DNA of 64,000 nucleotides from Algoriphagus chordae (GTDB lineage Bacteria > Bacteroidota > Bacteroidia > Cytophagales > Cyclobacteriaceae), in contig NZ_QKZT01000009.1 of assembly GCF_003254055.1 (NCBI RefSeq), positions 62,001-126,000 on the forward strand. Direction: 5' to 3'. Of this stretch, positions 26,713-35,236 are shown piece by piece. The first letter of the stretch is position 1. Each line of letters opens with the position of its first letter. A model generated the notes under the pieces. It was not told where the DNA came from, ran no database searches, and was given only the letters and a program-made list of their open reading frames with translations. The translations under genes were made by a program, and so were the position numbers.

Positions 26713-28064
26713 GCCATCCAGAGAATGCAACGGTATTTCTGAAAGATAAAGCCCGTGCAAAATGGCATGATGATACCTTGTGGATAGTTCGCCAAAAGCG
26801 CGATGTAACTATTCACCAAATTCCTGAATGGGAAAAGCTCCGAGAACTGGCATCCCAGATTAAGGATCACACACTTTCTAAGCTTGACTTCTACCTAGAG
26901 GAATTAGAGAAAAATGCTACTGCTAATGGCATCAAAGTTCACTGGGCCGAAAATGCAGAGGAGCACAATCAGATCATTGGAAAGATCTTGGACGAAAAGA
27001 AGTGCAAGGCAATAGTAAAGAGTAAATCCATCTTGACTGAAGAATGTCATTTGAATCCATTCTTGGAAGAAAAAGGCATTGAAGTGGTAGATACAGATTT
27101 GGGTGAGCGGATTATTCAGTTTCTGAAGCAGCCACCTAGTCATATTGTGATGCCTGCCATTCACTTGAAAAAGTCAGATATATCAGAAATTTTCCACGAA
27201 AAACTACATACAGAAAAGGGTAACGTAGATCCTGTTTACCTTACCCACGCAGCGCGATTACATTTACGTGAGAAATTCCTGCAGGCCAAAGTAGCGATCA
27301 CAGGAGTCAATTTTGCTGTAGCTGAGACGGGTGAATTCGTAGTCTGTACCAATGAGGGGAATGCTGATATGGGCGTTCATTTAGCCGACACGCATATCGC
27401 TTGCATGGGCATAGAGAAGCTTATTCCAAGAAGAAAAGACCTAGGCGTATTCCTTCGACTTTTGGCTAGATCAGCCACAGGACAATCCATTACCAATTAC
27501 AATTCACATTTCAGAAGTCCATCTCCAGGCAAAGAACTTCACCTTATCTTGGTAAATAATGGAAGAACAAAACAGCTTGCTAGAGAAAAATTCAGAAATT
27601 CTCTGAAGTGTATCCGTTGTGGGGCTTGTATGAATACCTGCCCAATCTATCGCAGAAGTGGTGGTTTTAGCTATGGAAGTACCGTTCCAGGTCCTATAGG
27701 ATCAATTCTTTCACCAGGGATAGACATGAAGAAATACAGCACCTTGCCATTTGCCTCCACACTTTGCGGCAGCTGCTCTGATGTATGTCCTGTGAAGATT
27801 AATATCCATGAGCAACTTTATGAATGGCGACAAGAAATCACCAAAGCACAAGGATCTTCATTGAAAGGACTATCCATGAAATTGGCCAATGGAATCTTCA
27901 AAAGTCCACTTGCCTATAGAATCTCAGGCAAAATGATGAGAGCTTCTCTCAAGACATTGCCGGATAGCATCATTTACAACCCTTTGAACGCGTGGGGAAA
28001 AGGCAGAAATCTACCGGACCTACCTTCGGAATCATTCAAAGACTGGTATAAAAAGAATAGATAA
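26709..28064 (+). CDS. lutB: L-lactate utilisation protein LutB (Fe-S subunit)
   Basis: The ATG at 26709 overlaps the lutA stop by four bases. It begins the family sequence MSHPENATVFLKDKARAKWH; a longer frame reading back into lutA is spurious. The N-terminal LUD domain covers about 60-290 and contains INFAVAETGEFVVCTNEGN. Two 4Fe-4S motifs lie near 300-370: CIRCGACMNTCPIY and CGSCSDVCPVK. The 451-residue length is normal for LutB/YkgF. It is the electron-transfer subunit of lactate oxidation. Electron acceptor unknown. Confidence 0.95.
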   Translation: MSHPENATVFLKDKARAKWHDDTLWIVRQKRDVTIHQIPEWEKLRELASQIKDHTLSKLDFYLEELEKNATANGIKVHWAENAEEHNQIIGKILDEKKCKAIVKSKSILTEECHLNPFLEEKGIEVVDTDLGERIIQFLKQPPSHIVMPAIHLKKSDISEIFHEKLHTEKGNVDPVYLTHAARLHLREKFLQAKVAITGVNFAVAETGEFVVCTNEGNADMGVHLADTHIACMGIEKLIPRRKDLGVFLRLLARSATGQSITNYNSHFRSPSPGKELHLILVNNGRTKQLAREKFRNSLKCIRCGACMNTCPIYRRSGGFSYGSTVPGPIGSILSPGIDMKKYSTLPFASTLCGSCSDVCPVKINIHEQLYEWRQEITKAQGSSLKGLSMKLANGIFKSPLAYRISGKMMRASLKTLPDSIIYNPLNAWGKGRNLPDLPSESFKDWYKKNR

Positions 28065-28066
28065 AA

Positions 28067-28627
28067 ATGAGCAGCAAAGAATCCATATTAGCAGCTATCA
28101 AAGGATTGAACATGGAAGAGAAACCTCTTCCAGAGATTCCTGACTTCGCTGTTGCTTCTGATCTCGTAGAAGCCTATACCCATTCTCTCAATGCCAATAA
28201 AGGCACGGTGGTCAGCAAAGTAGAATTAGAGCAAATGATCGCTGATACTGGCTTTGCCAAAATCTATAGCTCCTCACCTAGCTTTGCATCCTATAGCAAT
28301 TGTGAAGTACCGCAGCACCCAGCTGATTTTGCAGACCTAGATCTTGCTATCATAGAAGGTCAATTTGCCTCGGCAGAGAATGCCGCAATTTGGCTGGATG
28401 AAAGTAATTTAGACCTAAGAGCTATCCCATTTATCACAGCGCACCTAGTGATTGTGATCAGGAAGGAAAACATCCTAGGAAACATGCATGAAGCCTATCA
28501 GCGAATAGGGGCAACAAAATCAGGATTTGGTGTATTTATCGCTGGACCATCCAAAACGGCTGATATTGAACAATCCTTGGTGGTAGGGGCTCACGGAGCC
28601 ATGAGTCTTAGAGTAGTGATTCTTTAG
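28067..28627 (+). CDS. lutC: L-lactate utilisation protein LutC
   Basis: A 186-residue LUD-domain protein beginning two bases after the lutB stop. The C-terminal half has the LUD text AENAAIWLDESN, followed by the RAIPFITAHLVIV strand and the terminal GAHGAMSLRVVIL. This completes lutABC. The stop codon overlaps the stop codon of the opposing histidine kinase gene by two bases, leaving no intergenic terminator between the convergent genes. Confidence 0.94.
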   Translation: MSSKESILAAIKGLNMEEKPLPEIPDFAVASDLVEAYTHSLNANKGTVVSKVELEQMIADTGFAKIYSSSPSFASYSNCEVPQHPADFADLDLAIIEGQFASAENAAIWLDESNLDLRAIPFITAHLVIVIRKENILGNMHEAYQRIGATKSGFGVFIAGPSKTADIEQSLVVGAHGAMSLRVVIL

Positions 28628-29931
28628 AGCAGCTTCTTGGTCAGCGTGAAACAGTTATGACCTTCTCTAGAGCTACAATAACTCAAGTCAAACTTAATCT
28701 TGTCGGCAATTTTCTTACAGAGAGGCAAGCCCACACCCGTTCCTTTCTCTTTCTTCGTACCGTATGAGGTTCTTGCCCTGAATACAAAGAGGTTTTTCTG
28801 ATCTTCTGCAGAGATGGTAGATCCTTCGTTACAGACCGTCCAACTTATCTTCTCCTCATCTATTTCTAGCCCAAAGTCGATGGTCGAGTTGGGGGCAGAA
28901 AACTTGATAGCATTGTCCAGCAAGTTTTTTAGAATAATTTTTATCTCATTGATTTCTATGGATATATCACGATTTTCTCCTTTAATACTGACCTCAATAA
29001 GTTGATTTTTTTCCAATGCCTGCACCATCATCATTTCCTTCAGTTCATTGGTCAATTCTTCCAAACTGATATGATAAACTTCATTTGGACGGTCTTCCAA
29101 TTCGGTCATCACCCAGCTTAAGGTATTATTAAGAACCTTATTGAGGTGGTAGCTTTGCCCTTTCAGATTCCGTAGAATCTGCCCCATTTCTCCAGGGTCA
29201 AAGGCATCCTTCTCTACAAGTTCAAGTGTCGTGTGAAGCATACCAATAGGGTTTTTGAGGTCATGTGTAAGGATGGCTATCAATTTGTTTTTTTGATCAT
29301 TCAGCATCTTCACATCCTCTAATGCTTGATCCTGTCGCTGCTTGATTGAATGGAGAACTTGATTCTGATTTTGGTAGCTTTTGATGAAAAAATGTAGCAC
29401 TGTAAAGACAAATAAACTTACCCATAAAATAGTCACCGCATGATCAACAAACTGATTTTGAGGACCTTCGTAAAAGCTCTGAACTTCTATAAAACCTACT
29501 GATTCCCCATAGAAGAGGATGAAAAACATAGATAAAGAGCCAATAAACCAGATAACTTTTAGCCAGCCTTGAATTAATAAGGAGATAACTACCAGCATCA
29601 AGAAAAAAGCATAAATCGTAGGCCCATCATTTCCATCATTATATAAGAAATTGACGCAAATGATGATATGAGCCAGAATTAGCAAAATATTTAATACCAA
29701 TTGGGCTTTACCATATTTGGAAACCACGAAATAGGCTACTAAGAAAGGACTGGAAAGCCCGAATTTGAGCCAGATAATTTCTTTTGACATTCCTGTGAAA
29801 ATATCAGAAATCGCTAATAGCACTAATAGAAAGAATGCTAGTAGCGAAAACATCATCGCTATTTTTCTTTGGATATATTCCAGGTTAGCAACATTTTCCT
29901 CAGAAATCGATAAACCTTTGGTAAGCAGCAT
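28624..29931 (-). CDS. membrane histidine kinase without adjacent response regulator
   Basis: A 435-residue sensor kinase. Residues about 20-200 form several hydrophobic helices with short loops and no recognisable sensor domain. The HisKA box is ILTHDLKNP with His223. The HATPase domain follows, with the N box EIKIILKNLLDNAIKFS, the F/G1 region CNEGSTISAED and the G2 loop KEKGTGVGLPLCKKIA. No response regulator gene neighbours it, so its partner is elsewhere. Signal unknown. It converges on lutC with overlapping stop codons, which gives potential for antisense interference. A link to lactate or rhamnose sensing is only positional. Confidence 0.93.
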   Translation of the reverse strand: MLLTKGLSISEENVANLEYIQRKIAMMFSLLAFFLLVLLAISDIFTGMSKEIIWLKFGLSSPFLVAYFVVSKYGKAQLVLNILLILAHIIICVNFLYNDGNDGPTIYAFFLMLVVISLLIQGWLKVIWFIGSLSMFFILFYGESVGFIEVQSFYEGPQNQFVDHAVTILWVSLFVFTVLHFFIKSYQNQNQVLHSIKQRQDQALEDVKMLNDQKNKLIAILTHDLKNPIGMLHTTLELVEKDAFDPGEMGQILRNLKGQSYHLNKVLNNTLSWVMTELEDRPNEVYHISLEELTNELKEMMMVQALEKNQLIEVSIKGENRDISIEINEIKIILKNLLDNAIKFSAPNSTIDFGLEIDEEKISWTVCNEGSTISAEDQKNLFVFRARTSYGTKKEKGTGVGLPLCKKIADKIKFDLSYCSSREGHNCFTLTKKLL

Positions 29932-30041
29932 AAAAATCCTCTAAACTAAATTTTGACTCAAATTTACATATTTCAGTCCATCACAAAGACGAAATACGGT
30001 TAATTTGTAGCAAAAATGAAAGTTTAGGATTTAAATCATAG

Positions 30042-30422
30042 CTAATCATTCGAATGAAGAGCTATACGATTGCCTTCAGAGTCAATAAAAACACCCATAT
30101 AACCATACTCCGGTGATATCATTTTCTTAGGTATCTCTACGGTTCCTCCAGCCTCTTTCACTTTTGCCAGCTCAATAGATACGTCTTCGGATGAAAAATA
30201 GATTAGGGCACCGGCTAATTTACTTGTCTTATAAAAATCCTTATGGTAAACCAAACTACCCTCTGCTCCTTTTCCTCCGCCTTCGCCGGGAAACATCGCC
30301 ATTTTGAAATCGCCCATATCAAGCTTGTGAAGGGAACAATCAAAAACTTTTTGATAAAAAGTGATCGCCCTATCCATGTTTTTCACTGGTATTTCAAACC
30401 AGCCTACAGTAACTTTTTTCAT
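30042..30422 (-). CDS. VOC-family (glyoxalase-like) protein
   Basis: A 126-residue single-unit VOC protein, about two beta-alpha-beta-beta-beta modules. The text VTVGWFEIPVKNMDRAITFY at the N-terminus and GVFIDSEGNRIALHSN at the C-terminus are characteristic. Many such proteins are metal-dependent dioxygenases, epimerases or resistance proteins. The ligand set here is incomplete, so the reaction is unknown. It is cytoplasmic. Upstream on the minus strand is a small perfect hairpin, TCCGC-ctac-GCGGA at 30446-30459, in the gap to the next gene. Confidence 0.88.
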   Translation of the reverse strand: MKKVTVGWFEIPVKNMDRAITFYQKVFDCSLHKLDMGDFKMAMFPGEGGGKGAEGSLVYHKDFYKTSKLAGALIYFSSEDVSIELAKVKEAGGTVEIPKKMISPEYGYMGVFIDSEGNRIALHSND

Positions 30423-30494
30423 AGCACAATTATTTTATAAACTTGTCCGCCTACGCGGATTAAAAGATTTCATTGTACAATAACCTTGACCAAT

Positions 30495-31538
30495 CTATAC
30501 TCTTGTAAGCTTAATTGGATAGGTTTTCCCTGCATTCCACTGACATACATAAATGTTTTCGTCCTGATCTATGCATACATCATGACAATGCTTAAAGATT
30601 GCCTCTGACTGCACCATCAGCTGAAGTTCTCCATTTCTATACTCAGGGGCTGTACCGCCTGGATTGGAAACCACTTTATTGTCTTTATCCATAATAGTCA
30701 CAAATCCTGAATCAGGCGTTTGCTCTAAGTAGCGAAGTCTAGACCAGCAGACGCCAGCATATAGATTATCGCCATGGATCACCGGACGACAAACAAATGC
30801 ACCAGGCAAAAAGATTGTCTCCATATATTCCCCATCCATGGTAAATCTCTTAAAGGAATTGTGCCCTCGTGAAGTACATAATAAGGTGGGAGCCTTTCCA
30901 CCACGCTGATCTACTGTGATCCCATGAGCTGTACTGAACTGCGCATCGCCAGAACCAGCACCACCAAATTTTCGGATAAAATTTCCGTTTTTATCATAAT
31001 GCAAGAAGTACTGTGAACCATAGCCATCTGCCACATACAGATCTCCATTTGGAGCCACGGTGGTTTCCGTAGGCACATAGGACATTTTCTCAGTGTAAAT
31101 CCCTTCTTTGACTGGTGCAGCTATTTCTACTACTATAGTACCCTCAAGTGTAGTTTTCACCACTCTTCCAGCATTGTCAGAAATCCAGAGGTATTCGGCA
31201 TCTCCTTCATCTACTAGGGTCAAGCCATGTGCACGATCCATTCCAAGTGTCCAAGCTTGAAGAAACTTCCCTGATTGATCATATATAATGACATTGTTTT
31301 TAGGTTCATCAGTCACCATAATCATCCGACCTTTGCGATCCATCACCATCTCGTGACAGTTATTTACAGGTACTTTGGCAGGATCTAGCATCCCCCATTT
31401 CATATCCACTTTATATTGAAAATCTCCATGACCTATTACCTCATCTCGCATACGAGCAAAAGAAATGGAAGGGGAAATTGACATCGCCATTCCCAACAAG
31501 GAGGCATTTTGGATAAACTTTCTTCGATCTGATTTCAT
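30495..31538 (-). CDS. Tat-exported NHL-repeat beta-propeller protein
   Basis: A 347-residue protein with a twin-arginine signal (SDRRKFIQNASLLGMAM, cut near ISFA). NHL-type blades follow, with repeats such as NGDLYVADGYGSQYFLHYD, GSGDAQFSTAHGITVD and DQDENIYVCQWNAG. Conserved His residues (CHEMVMD and KHCHDVCID) may bind metal. Tat export usually means folding or cofactor loading in the cytoplasm. It is divergent, across 87 bases, from an exported TIM-barrel epimerase-like protein, suggesting shared regulation and a joint periplasmic sugar function. Enzymatic role unknown. Confidence 0.88.
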   Translation of the reverse strand: MKSDRRKFIQNASLLGMAMSISPSISFARMRDEVIGHGDFQYKVDMKWGMLDPAKVPVNNCHEMVMDRKGRMIMVTDEPKNNVIIYDQSGKFLQAWTLGMDRAHGLTLVDEGDAEYLWISDNAGRVVKTTLEGTIVVEIAAPVKEGIYTEKMSYVPTETTVAPNGDLYVADGYGSQYFLHYDKNGNFIRKFGGAGSGDAQFSTAHGITVDQRGGKAPTLLCTSRGHNSFKRFTMDGEYMETIFLPGAFVCRPVIHGDNLYAGVCWSRLRYLEQTPDSGFVTIMDKDNKVVSNPGGTAPEYRNGELQLMVQSEAIFKHCHDVCIDQDENIYVCQWNAGKTYPIKLTRV

Positions 31539-31625
31539 AATTAGGGGCTAAGCCTTGAATTTAAGGAATACTATCGAAAAGTGAATAATAATCCATATTT
31601 TAGGTCAAACCCTATTTACACTAAG

Positions 31626-32462
31626 ATGAAAACCCAGATCAAAATATTACTACTATTCCTATTTTTACTCAGTCCATTGGTCACTATTCAAGCCCAGGAA
31701 GTGGCTTTACAGCTATACTCCCTCCGTAATGAAATGAAAGTTGATCCTGTGAAATACCATCAGCTTATTGCAGAATGGGGGATTTCTGCACTTGAAGGAG
31801 GCGGAGAATATGGCATGACTGATGCTGAATATGCCAAGCTTCTCGCGGATAATAATCTTCGCATCATGGGTGTAGGCGCTGATTATGATCAACTCAATAA
31901 AGACTTATCACCCATTATAGCGCAGGCGAAGAAGTATGGAGCTAAGTATGCTACCTGCTACTGGATACCTCATAAAGATGGTCCCATTTCTATTGAGGAA
32001 ATCAAAATAGCTACTGCTCTCTTCAATGCTGTGGGACAAGAACTAAAAAAGGAAGGGATTACATTTTTGTATCATCCTCATGGCTATGAGTTCACTAAGT
32101 ATGGAAAAGGTGATGTCATGGATTACATGCTGGAAAATGCCAAGTACTTTGCTTTCAATCTGGATGTGTACTGGGTGAAAATGGGGGGTGGTGATCCACT
32201 AGCCATCATGAAGAAATACCCAGGAAAATTCCCTGTTCTTCACCTGAAGGATCGTAAAATAGGTACCCCAGGATCTAAAGACGGACATGGTGATGTAGAA
32301 AAAAATGTGGTGCTGGGCACAGGCGACATTGATATCGCAGGCATTATCCAAGAAGCCAAAAAGCAAGGAACTGAGTATCTGAGCATCGAAGACGAAAGCT
32401 CAAGATCTGTCACCCAGATTCCTTTGAGTGTTGCTTTTATCAAAAGGCAGTTGGAGAAGTAG
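31626..32462 (+). CDS. exported sugar phosphate isomerase/epimerase-like TIM-barrel protein
   Basis: The ATG at 31626 gives a cleavable signal (MKTQIKILLLFLFLLSPLVT, then IQAQ); a longer frame from 31581 lacks a proper signal start. The mature part is an AP endonuclease 2/xylose isomerase-like TIM barrel. Metal-ligand-like residues are visible in FLYHPHGYEF, AFNLDVYWVKMGGGDP, FPVLHLKDR and YLSIEDESS. Exported members are frequent in Bacteroidota and some act on 3-keto sugars, but the substrate here cannot be told. It is divergent from the Tat-exported propeller. The IS3 element lies 75 bases downstream. Confidence 0.9.
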   Translation: MKTQIKILLLFLFLLSPLVTIQAQEVALQLYSLRNEMKVDPVKYHQLIAEWGISALEGGGEYGMTDAEYAKLLADNNLRIMGVGADYDQLNKDLSPIIAQAKKYGAKYATCYWIPHKDGPISIEEIKIATALFNAVGQELKKEGITFLYHPHGYEFTKYGKGDVMDYMLENAKYFAFNLDVYWVKMGGGDPLAIMKKYPGKFPVLHLKDRKIGTPGSKDGHGDVEKNVVLGTGDIDIAGIIQEAKKQGTEYLSIEDESSRSVTQIPLSVAFIKRQLEK

Positions 32463-32537
32463 GGAAGTAATCAAGTATTTAATTTATATGATTATCCGCA
32501 ATGATGCCAGTCACCTTAGATTCTTTGTGAGTCGTCC

Positions 32538-32553
32538 TGAAATTGGTTGACAC
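32538..32553 (+). repeat. left terminal inverted repeat of IS3 element
   Basis: TGAAATTGGTTGACAC matches the right end (34031-34046, complement) at 15 of 16 positions. Confidence 0.85.
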
Positions 32554-32596
32554 TTTTGAATATCAAATATAATCACAGTTTTAACTTCTGTGTAGT

Positions 32597-33649
32597 TTAT
32601 TCTAACTTACAATACCACGATGAAGCGGAGGCAAGCTCTGCTGAGGAGCAACTTGCCAAGGAATAATCGTTTGGTCCGATAGCGTTGCTATTTGTTAGCC
32701 GATCCGTAACTGGTTCGGCTTTCTTCTTCCACTGGTACCTTTTTCCAATTACGCGTTCGGCTTCATGCCTTAAAAAACCTTTATCATGTACTTGAGTTGG
32801 GGTTATATTCCCCAGCCCTTCATGTGGTCTTATTTCGTTGTAGATCATGATTATCTGGCCAATGCATGTTTTTACATTAGTGACATTTAGTTTTTCAAGA
32901 TCTACCAGCCATTCTTCCTTAAGTATGCCATTCATTCTTTCGGCAATAGCATTTTCTTGGGGTGAAGCAGGCTTGGTCATACTTATCCATACCCGATGTT
33001 TTTCCAATAGTCCGGTATATTCGTAACTACAATACTGTATTCCACGATCCGAGTGATGCATTAAGGAAAAAGAGGGCAGGTCTTTTTGAGACTTCAATGC
33101 TACTTTTAATGCCTGAAGTGCTGATTCAGCCTTTAGGTCAAGTGTTATATTCCAGCCAACAACTTTTTGAGAATAGGCATCAGTGATCAAATAAATATAG
33201 TACGGCATGCTATTGAGCTGCACATAGGTTATGTCGGAAACCCAGAGTTGGTTAGGCCTCGAGACAACCAGATTATTGACCATATTTTGATGTTTTCTCA
33301 GCCAATGATGACTTTGTGTAGTAAAGAACTTTCGTTTTCTTTTACTGACTAAAAGACCATGGGCACCGAGTAACTCAAAGAGCTTATCCCTACCCATTTT
33401 TATCCCTAGCAGTTCCAGGTCTGGCTGGAGCAAGAAATAAAGCTTTCGGACTCCCCAGCGGGAAGTTTTTGATTTTCTCCTGATCTTGGCAACAAGATCC
33501 AGGACCAATTCTTCTCTAAATGCTTCTTGAGTAGTATAGTTAAAGGCTTTGTAATATGCCTGTCTACTTTTGCCAAACAATCTGCAAAGTTGTTCTAAAC
33601 CTATTTTAGGTTCTTCTTCTTTGAGTCTGGTGACTGTTTGGCTCCAGGC
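32597..33649 (-). CDS. IS3-family transposase OrfB (DDE integrase domain), made by -1 frameshift
   Basis: The frame downstream of the slip site at 33649 gives 350 residues with no stop until 32597. The catalytic triad is visible. Counted from the internal start at 33580, the residues are Asp116 in WVSDITYVQ, Asp178 in HHSDRGIQY and Glu214 in ENAIAERMNGI. The HTH_21-like segment lies before them (RRKSKTSRWGVRKLYF). The independent start at 33580 would be TTG and is unlikely. Fusion with OrfA would give about 465 residues. No internal stop or frame disruption was seen, so the element may be active. Confidence 0.9.
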   Translation of the reverse strand, partial: AWSQTVTRLKEEEPKIGLEQLCRLFGKSRQAYYKAFNYTTQEAFREELVLDLVAKIRRKSKTSRWGVRKLYFLLQPDLELLGIKMGRDKLFELLGAHGLLVSKRKRKFFTTQSHHWLRKHQNMVNNLVVSRPNQLWVSDITYVQLNSMPYYIYLITDAYSQKVVGWNITLDLKAESALQALKVALKSQKDLPSFSLMHHSDRGIQYCSYEYTGLLEKHRVWISMTKPASPQENAIAERMNGILKEEWLVDLEKLNVTNVKTCIGQIIMIYNEIRPHEGLGNITPTQVHDKGFLRHEAERVIGKRYQWKKKAEPVTDRLTNSNAIGPNDYSLASCSSAELASASSWYCKLE

Positions 33650-33993
33650 TTTTTTTCTAGGTCTAGCCCATAGTCTTCCTTGGCAATATCCACCATGATT
33701 TGATAAGCTTTTCCTTTCAAACGGCTAAGATTCAGCTCATCTTCAAGCTGTTTGATACGGCTTTTCAGCGCTCGAATGTCGTCTTTTTCCTCAGACATAT
33801 CTTTTAATAGGGGTACAGGATCTACCACAGCATTTCTTGGCAAACCAGCAAAAATCCTCATCCATTCCAAGATAGCTGATTTACTCTTAATCCCGTAAAC
33901 ACGTCTCGCCTGTTCCTTTGACATCGTGCCTGAAACCACGTCAATTACAATTTTTCTGCGGGATGATTCGGAGAATTTTTCTAAATCTTTCAT
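33601..33993 (-). CDS. IS3-family OrfA (helix-turn-helix and coiled coil)
   Basis: The 130-residue protein has an N-terminal HTH of IS3/IS911 OrfA type (SSRRKIVIDVVSGTMSKEQA, then RVYGIKSKSAILEW). A leucine-zipper-like coiled coil follows (IRALKSRIKQLEDELNLSRL, near 73-92). It binds the terminal repeats and promotes dimerisation in related elements. OrfA overlaps the OrfB frame and carries the slippery sequence near its 3' end. Confidence 0.9.
   Translation of the reverse strand: MKDLEKFSESSRRKIVIDVVSGTMSKEQARRVYGIKSKSAILEWMRIFAGLPRNAVVDPVPLLKDMSEEKDDIRALKSRIKQLEDELNLSRLKGKAYQIMVDIAKEDYGLDLEKKPGAKQSPDSKKKNLK
33649..33655 (-). promoter_or_regulatory. programmed -1 frameshift heptamer A_AAA_AAG
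   Basis: On the minus strand, A AAA AAG is in register with orfA codons (Lys-Lys). Slipping back one base continues into the open orfB frame through residues AWSQTVTRLKEE. This is the canonical IS3-family recoding site. Confidence 0.85.
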
Positions 33994-34030
33994 TTCGTCC
34001 GTCTATAGGTTTACAATTCATGACTAAATT

Positions 34031-34046
34031 GTGTCAACCTATTTCA
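34031..34046 (-). repeat. right terminal inverted repeat of IS3 element
   Basis: Read on the minus strand this is TGAAATAGGTTGACAC, which differs from the left end at one position. It lies on the orfA side. Confidence 0.85.
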
Positions 34047-34077
34047 GTACACGACCTTGCTTATCAGGCTGGAAGAC

Positions 34078-34097
34078 CTCCCGATAGCTATCGGGAG
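34078..34097. repeat. perfect 20-bp palindrome CTCCCGATAGCTATCGGGAG
   Basis: This perfect palindrome without a loop lies 32 bases outside the IS3 right end. GATAGCTATC-centred palindromes of this kind are, from memory, frequent dispersed elements in Bacteroidota genomes. A second copy was not seen in this window. Confidence 0.75.
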
Positions 34098-34331
34098 ACC
34101 GAAGACCGAAGTGGCCTCAATTTTTAAGTTTAACATATCTTACATTGCTTTTGCCACCTTACTGGTAGAAAAGCGGATATACATATTAATTTATTCCTTG
34201 ATCACGCAAACCAAAACAGGGCCCTTAATAAGCTAATTTAATTAGCAGCTGTTGCTTATGGCTTAGCCTTTTATTTGAAAAAATTGACTTAGCTTGCCAT
34301 CAAAACGTATCCCAAAACAATTTACAAACAC

Positions 34332-34937
34332 ATGAAAAACACCAGACTCTTTTTATCGGCATTTGCCTTCATTCTCTTTTTATCAGTTTCCACCACATCT
34401 TTTGCACAACTTCAGGCACCAGCGCCTAGTCCAGCAGCTCATGTTTCCCAAATTGTCGGCTTCACCAAGATCAGCATCGACTACTCTTCTCCTGCAGTGA
34501 AAGGAAGAAAAGTATTCGGTGAACTAGAAAAATATGGTGTGAGCTGGAGAGCTGGAGCCAATGGTCCAACAATCATCGAGTTCAGCACTGGAGTGAGCAT
34601 TGCTGGAAAAAGCATCCCTGCTGGTAAATATTCTTTGTTTATCACTCCTCAGCAATCTGGAGACTGGACGATCCATTTGAACGGAAAGTCTAACGCAGTT
34701 TTTGCTTATACCAAGGATGGCAAAATCGATGAGGCAGCTCTGGCAAAAGACGATGCGGTAGCGATCAAGGTAACACCGATCCCAGCACCAGAAACGTTCG
34801 AAAGACTTGCATACTTTATCTCAGCAGAAGACAATAAGGTCGCTTCAGTTACTTTTATGTGGGCTGATGTGATGCTATCCTTTGAGGTAGATACTCAGGT
34901 GAACCAGAAAATTGAAGGTTTCAAGGGAGTATTCTAA
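34332..34937 (+). CDS. exported DUF2911 protein
   Basis: A 201-residue protein with a cleavable signal (MKNTRLFLSAFAFILFLSVS, cut near SFAQ). The DUF2911 family features are SPAAHVSQIVGFTKISIDYS, then SSPAVKGRKVFG, WRAGANGPTIIEFS and GKSIPAGKYSLF. The family is widespread in Bacteroidota; its function is not known. The protein is probably periplasmic. It is monocistronic with its own terminator at 34965. Confidence 0.93.
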   Translation: MKNTRLFLSAFAFILFLSVSTTSFAQLQAPAPSPAAHVSQIVGFTKISIDYSSPAVKGRKVFGELEKYGVSWRAGANGPTIIEFSTGVSIAGKSIPAGKYSLFITPQQSGDWTIHLNGKSNAVFAYTKDGKIDEAALAKDDAVAIKVTPIPAPETFERLAYFISAEDNKVASVTFMWADVMLSFEVDTQVNQKIEGFKGVF

Positions 34938-34964
34938 ACTCGAATCCTTTCTAATATTAGATTT

Positions 34965-34992
34965 AAGCCCGGACTAGATTCGGGCTTTTTTG
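34965..34992 (+). terminator. rho-independent terminator after the DUF2911 gene
   Basis: AAGCCCG (34965-34971) pairs with CGGGCTT (34981-34987), followed by a T run, 28 bases after the stop codon. Confidence 0.8.
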
Positions 34993-35073
34993 GTTTACAG
35001 AGCTCAGTCAAATTGGATTGAATCTGAACTCACCAGTTGAGGTCTGATATATAAATATTGGAGGTAATCCCCT

Positions 35074-35094
35074 CTGATTTCCTGCAGGAATCAG
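35074..35094. repeat. near-perfect 21-base palindrome centred on TCCTGCAGGA
   Basis: CTGATT and AATCAG flank an inner TCCTGCAGGA palindrome, offset by one base. It lies between the DUF2911 and methyltransferase genes; it may be a regulator site or a dispersed repeat. Confidence 0.45.
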
Positions 35095-35236
35095 GCGTGG
35101 GTCAACTGTAAAAGCAAGACGAATTGAAAAGTTTAAGCTTTGGCTGTTTGGAAAAGGCAGTGCTGAGCATCAAAATCTTTTTCGCAGCTAAAAATAACAG
35201 CCCTAACTTAGGATCTTCTCATCAGTACTAGGACCA

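Larger units (their letters stand above)
32538..34046 (-). mobile_element. IS3-family insertion sequence, apparently intact
   Basis: The element of about 1.5 kb contains orfA and orfB on the minus strand with a -1 frameshift signal. Its terminal inverted repeats match at 15 of 16 positions: TGAAATTGGTTGACAC at 32538-32553 and the complement of 34031-34046. They end in TGA/TCA-type termini. The repeats may extend about five imperfect bases outward at each side. No convincing direct target repeat was found. Neighbouring genes are not visibly interrupted; the insertion lies between the TIM-barrel gene and the DUF2911 gene. Confidence 0.88.

Noticed and set aside
33918..34127. 69-codon frame crossing the IS right end
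   Set aside because: It is antisense to orfA and crosses the IS boundary, so it is a chance frame.
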